NCBI GenBank assembly: GCA_030446765.1
Contig: JAUJMR010000001.1
Location: forward strand, 118,668-151,076
Source: Chloroflexia bacterium
GTDB lineage: Bacteria; Chloroflexota; Chloroflexia; Thermobaculales; Thermobaculaceae
Reading direction: 5' to 3'
Length of the DNA stretch: 32,409 nucleotides
Shown piece after piece: positions 32,063-32,409 of this stretch. How positions within the stretch are numbered: position 1 is the first letter of the stretch; every line of letters starts with the position of its first letter. Both the position numbers and the translations under genes were made by a program. The notes beneath the pieces are model-generated. The model saw nothing but the letters and a program-made list of their open reading frames with translations, made no database searches and was not told the origin of the DNA.

Positions 32063-32409
32063 ATGGCGCGCATCAGGCTGGCGTATATCGGCGGTGGCAG
32101 TACCCGTGCACCCGGCACGATGGCATCGTTTATAGACCAGGGCGCCAACTTCGACGGCTCGGAAGTGGTGCTTATCGACCTCGATTCTGAGCGTCTCGAA
32201 CTGGTGCGTACGATCGCGGAGAAGATGGCCCGCGCGAAGAACGTGGACATCCGCGTAACCGCAACCACCGATCGCCGAGCGGGATTGACGGACTGCGACG
32301 CCGTGCTCTCCAGCTACCGGCCCGGCGGCTTCCCAGCGCGGCATCTTGATGAGAGCATCCCGCTGCAACACGGCGTCATCGGCCAGGAGACGCAGGGACC
32401 GGGAGGCTT
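32063..32409 (+). CDS. Glycoside hydrolase family 4 (3' end cut by window)
   Basis: The frame starts at the ATG at 32063 (GGGGG 4 bases upstream) and remains open to the window end, giving the first 115 residues. The N-terminus RLAYIGGGSTRAPGTMASFI is the NAD-binding loop of GH4 enzymes, and VVLIDLDSERLELV follows. SSYRPGGFPARHLDESIPLQHGVIGQETQGPGG is the highly conserved GH4 segment after the cofactor site (FxARxxDExIPLxxGxIGQETxGPGG). GH4 enzymes hydrolyse 6-phospho-alpha- or -beta-glucosides, or alpha-galactosides and -glucuronides, using NAD+ and Mn2+ and a transient 3-keto sugar. The subtype cannot be decided from this part. The gene is divergent from the ABC exporter. Confidence 0.93.
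   Translation, partial: MARIRLAYIGGGSTRAPGTMASFIDQGANFDGSEVVLIDLDSERLELVRTIAEKMARAKNVDIRVTATTDRRAGLTDCDAVLSSYRPGGFPARHLDESIPLQHGVIGQETQGPGG

Noticed and set aside
1..32409. CRISPR array, rRNA, prophage or intact insertion sequence
   Set aside because: No regularly spaced repeats, rRNA segments, phage structural genes or transposase frames were seen on either strand.

Overview
The window is about 60% GC DNA with dense bacterial genes and frequent GTG/TTG starts. Several products are typical of Chloroflexota (Thermomicrobia-like) genomes: a DUF3048 lipoprotein, surface proteins ending in MPxTG-type sorting signals, an L,D-transpeptidase, CHRD-like secreted proteins and a PduO-type cobalamin adenosyltransferase. 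This placement is an inference from gene content. No rRNA or universal marker gene is present to confirm it.

Layout. (1) 1-2662: end of a thioesterase gene, a methyltransferase, a DUF3048 lipoprotein and a 23-residue membrane miniprotein with its own ribosome binding site and hairpin. (2) 2690-8359, minus strand: a sugar-processing block with an acetyl-xylan-esterase-like hydrolase, two Gfo/Idh/MocA oxidoreductases, a ThuA-like protein, a xylose-isomerase-like TIM barrel protein and the decayed start of a third Gfo/Idh/MocA gene. (3) 8558-9273: PduO adenosyltransferase and tRNA-Arg(UCU). (4) 9274-10567: a small accessory block just behind the tRNA, with 11-bp direct repeats, a STAS-like protein, and a TacA (DUF1778) antitoxin with promoter and operator whose TacT toxin gene is cut off after about 27 codons. 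(5) 10480-15352, minus strand: envelope genes (two MPxTG surface proteins, L,D-transpeptidase, LVIVD-type propeller protein, cupin). (6) 15353-17213: a gene-poor stretch, then a TrkA-type potassium channel regulator broken by a stop codon and a probably frameshifted membrane protein. (7) 17414-21662: a second sugar block with two MDR dehydrogenases and two TIM barrel isomerases. (8) 21954-24583: a YobA-like anchored protein, an ArsR-DUF2087 regulator, a second DUF2087 protein and an AAC(3)-type acetyltransferase pseudogene with three frameshifts. (9) 25057-29328: a DeoR-type regulator with a palindromic site, a DegT/StrS aminotransferase broken by one frameshift, a double GNAT protein and a threonine-dehydratase-like enzyme. 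(10) 29337-31974: an ABC-2 exporter operon. The window ends in a GH4 glycosidase on the plus strand.

Two themes stand out. First, the sugar blocks combine NAD(P)-dependent sugar oxidation, TIM barrel isomerases or lyases, ThuA and a GH4 enzyme, which also works through a 3-keto intermediate. This fits breakdown of glycosides through keto-sugars, although no sugar transporter lies in the window. Second, at least five genes are visibly broken (third Gfo/Idh/MocA, TacT toxin, TrkA, AAC(3), DegT), plus one probable case. This indicates active gene decay or, for the single-base cases, sequence errors.
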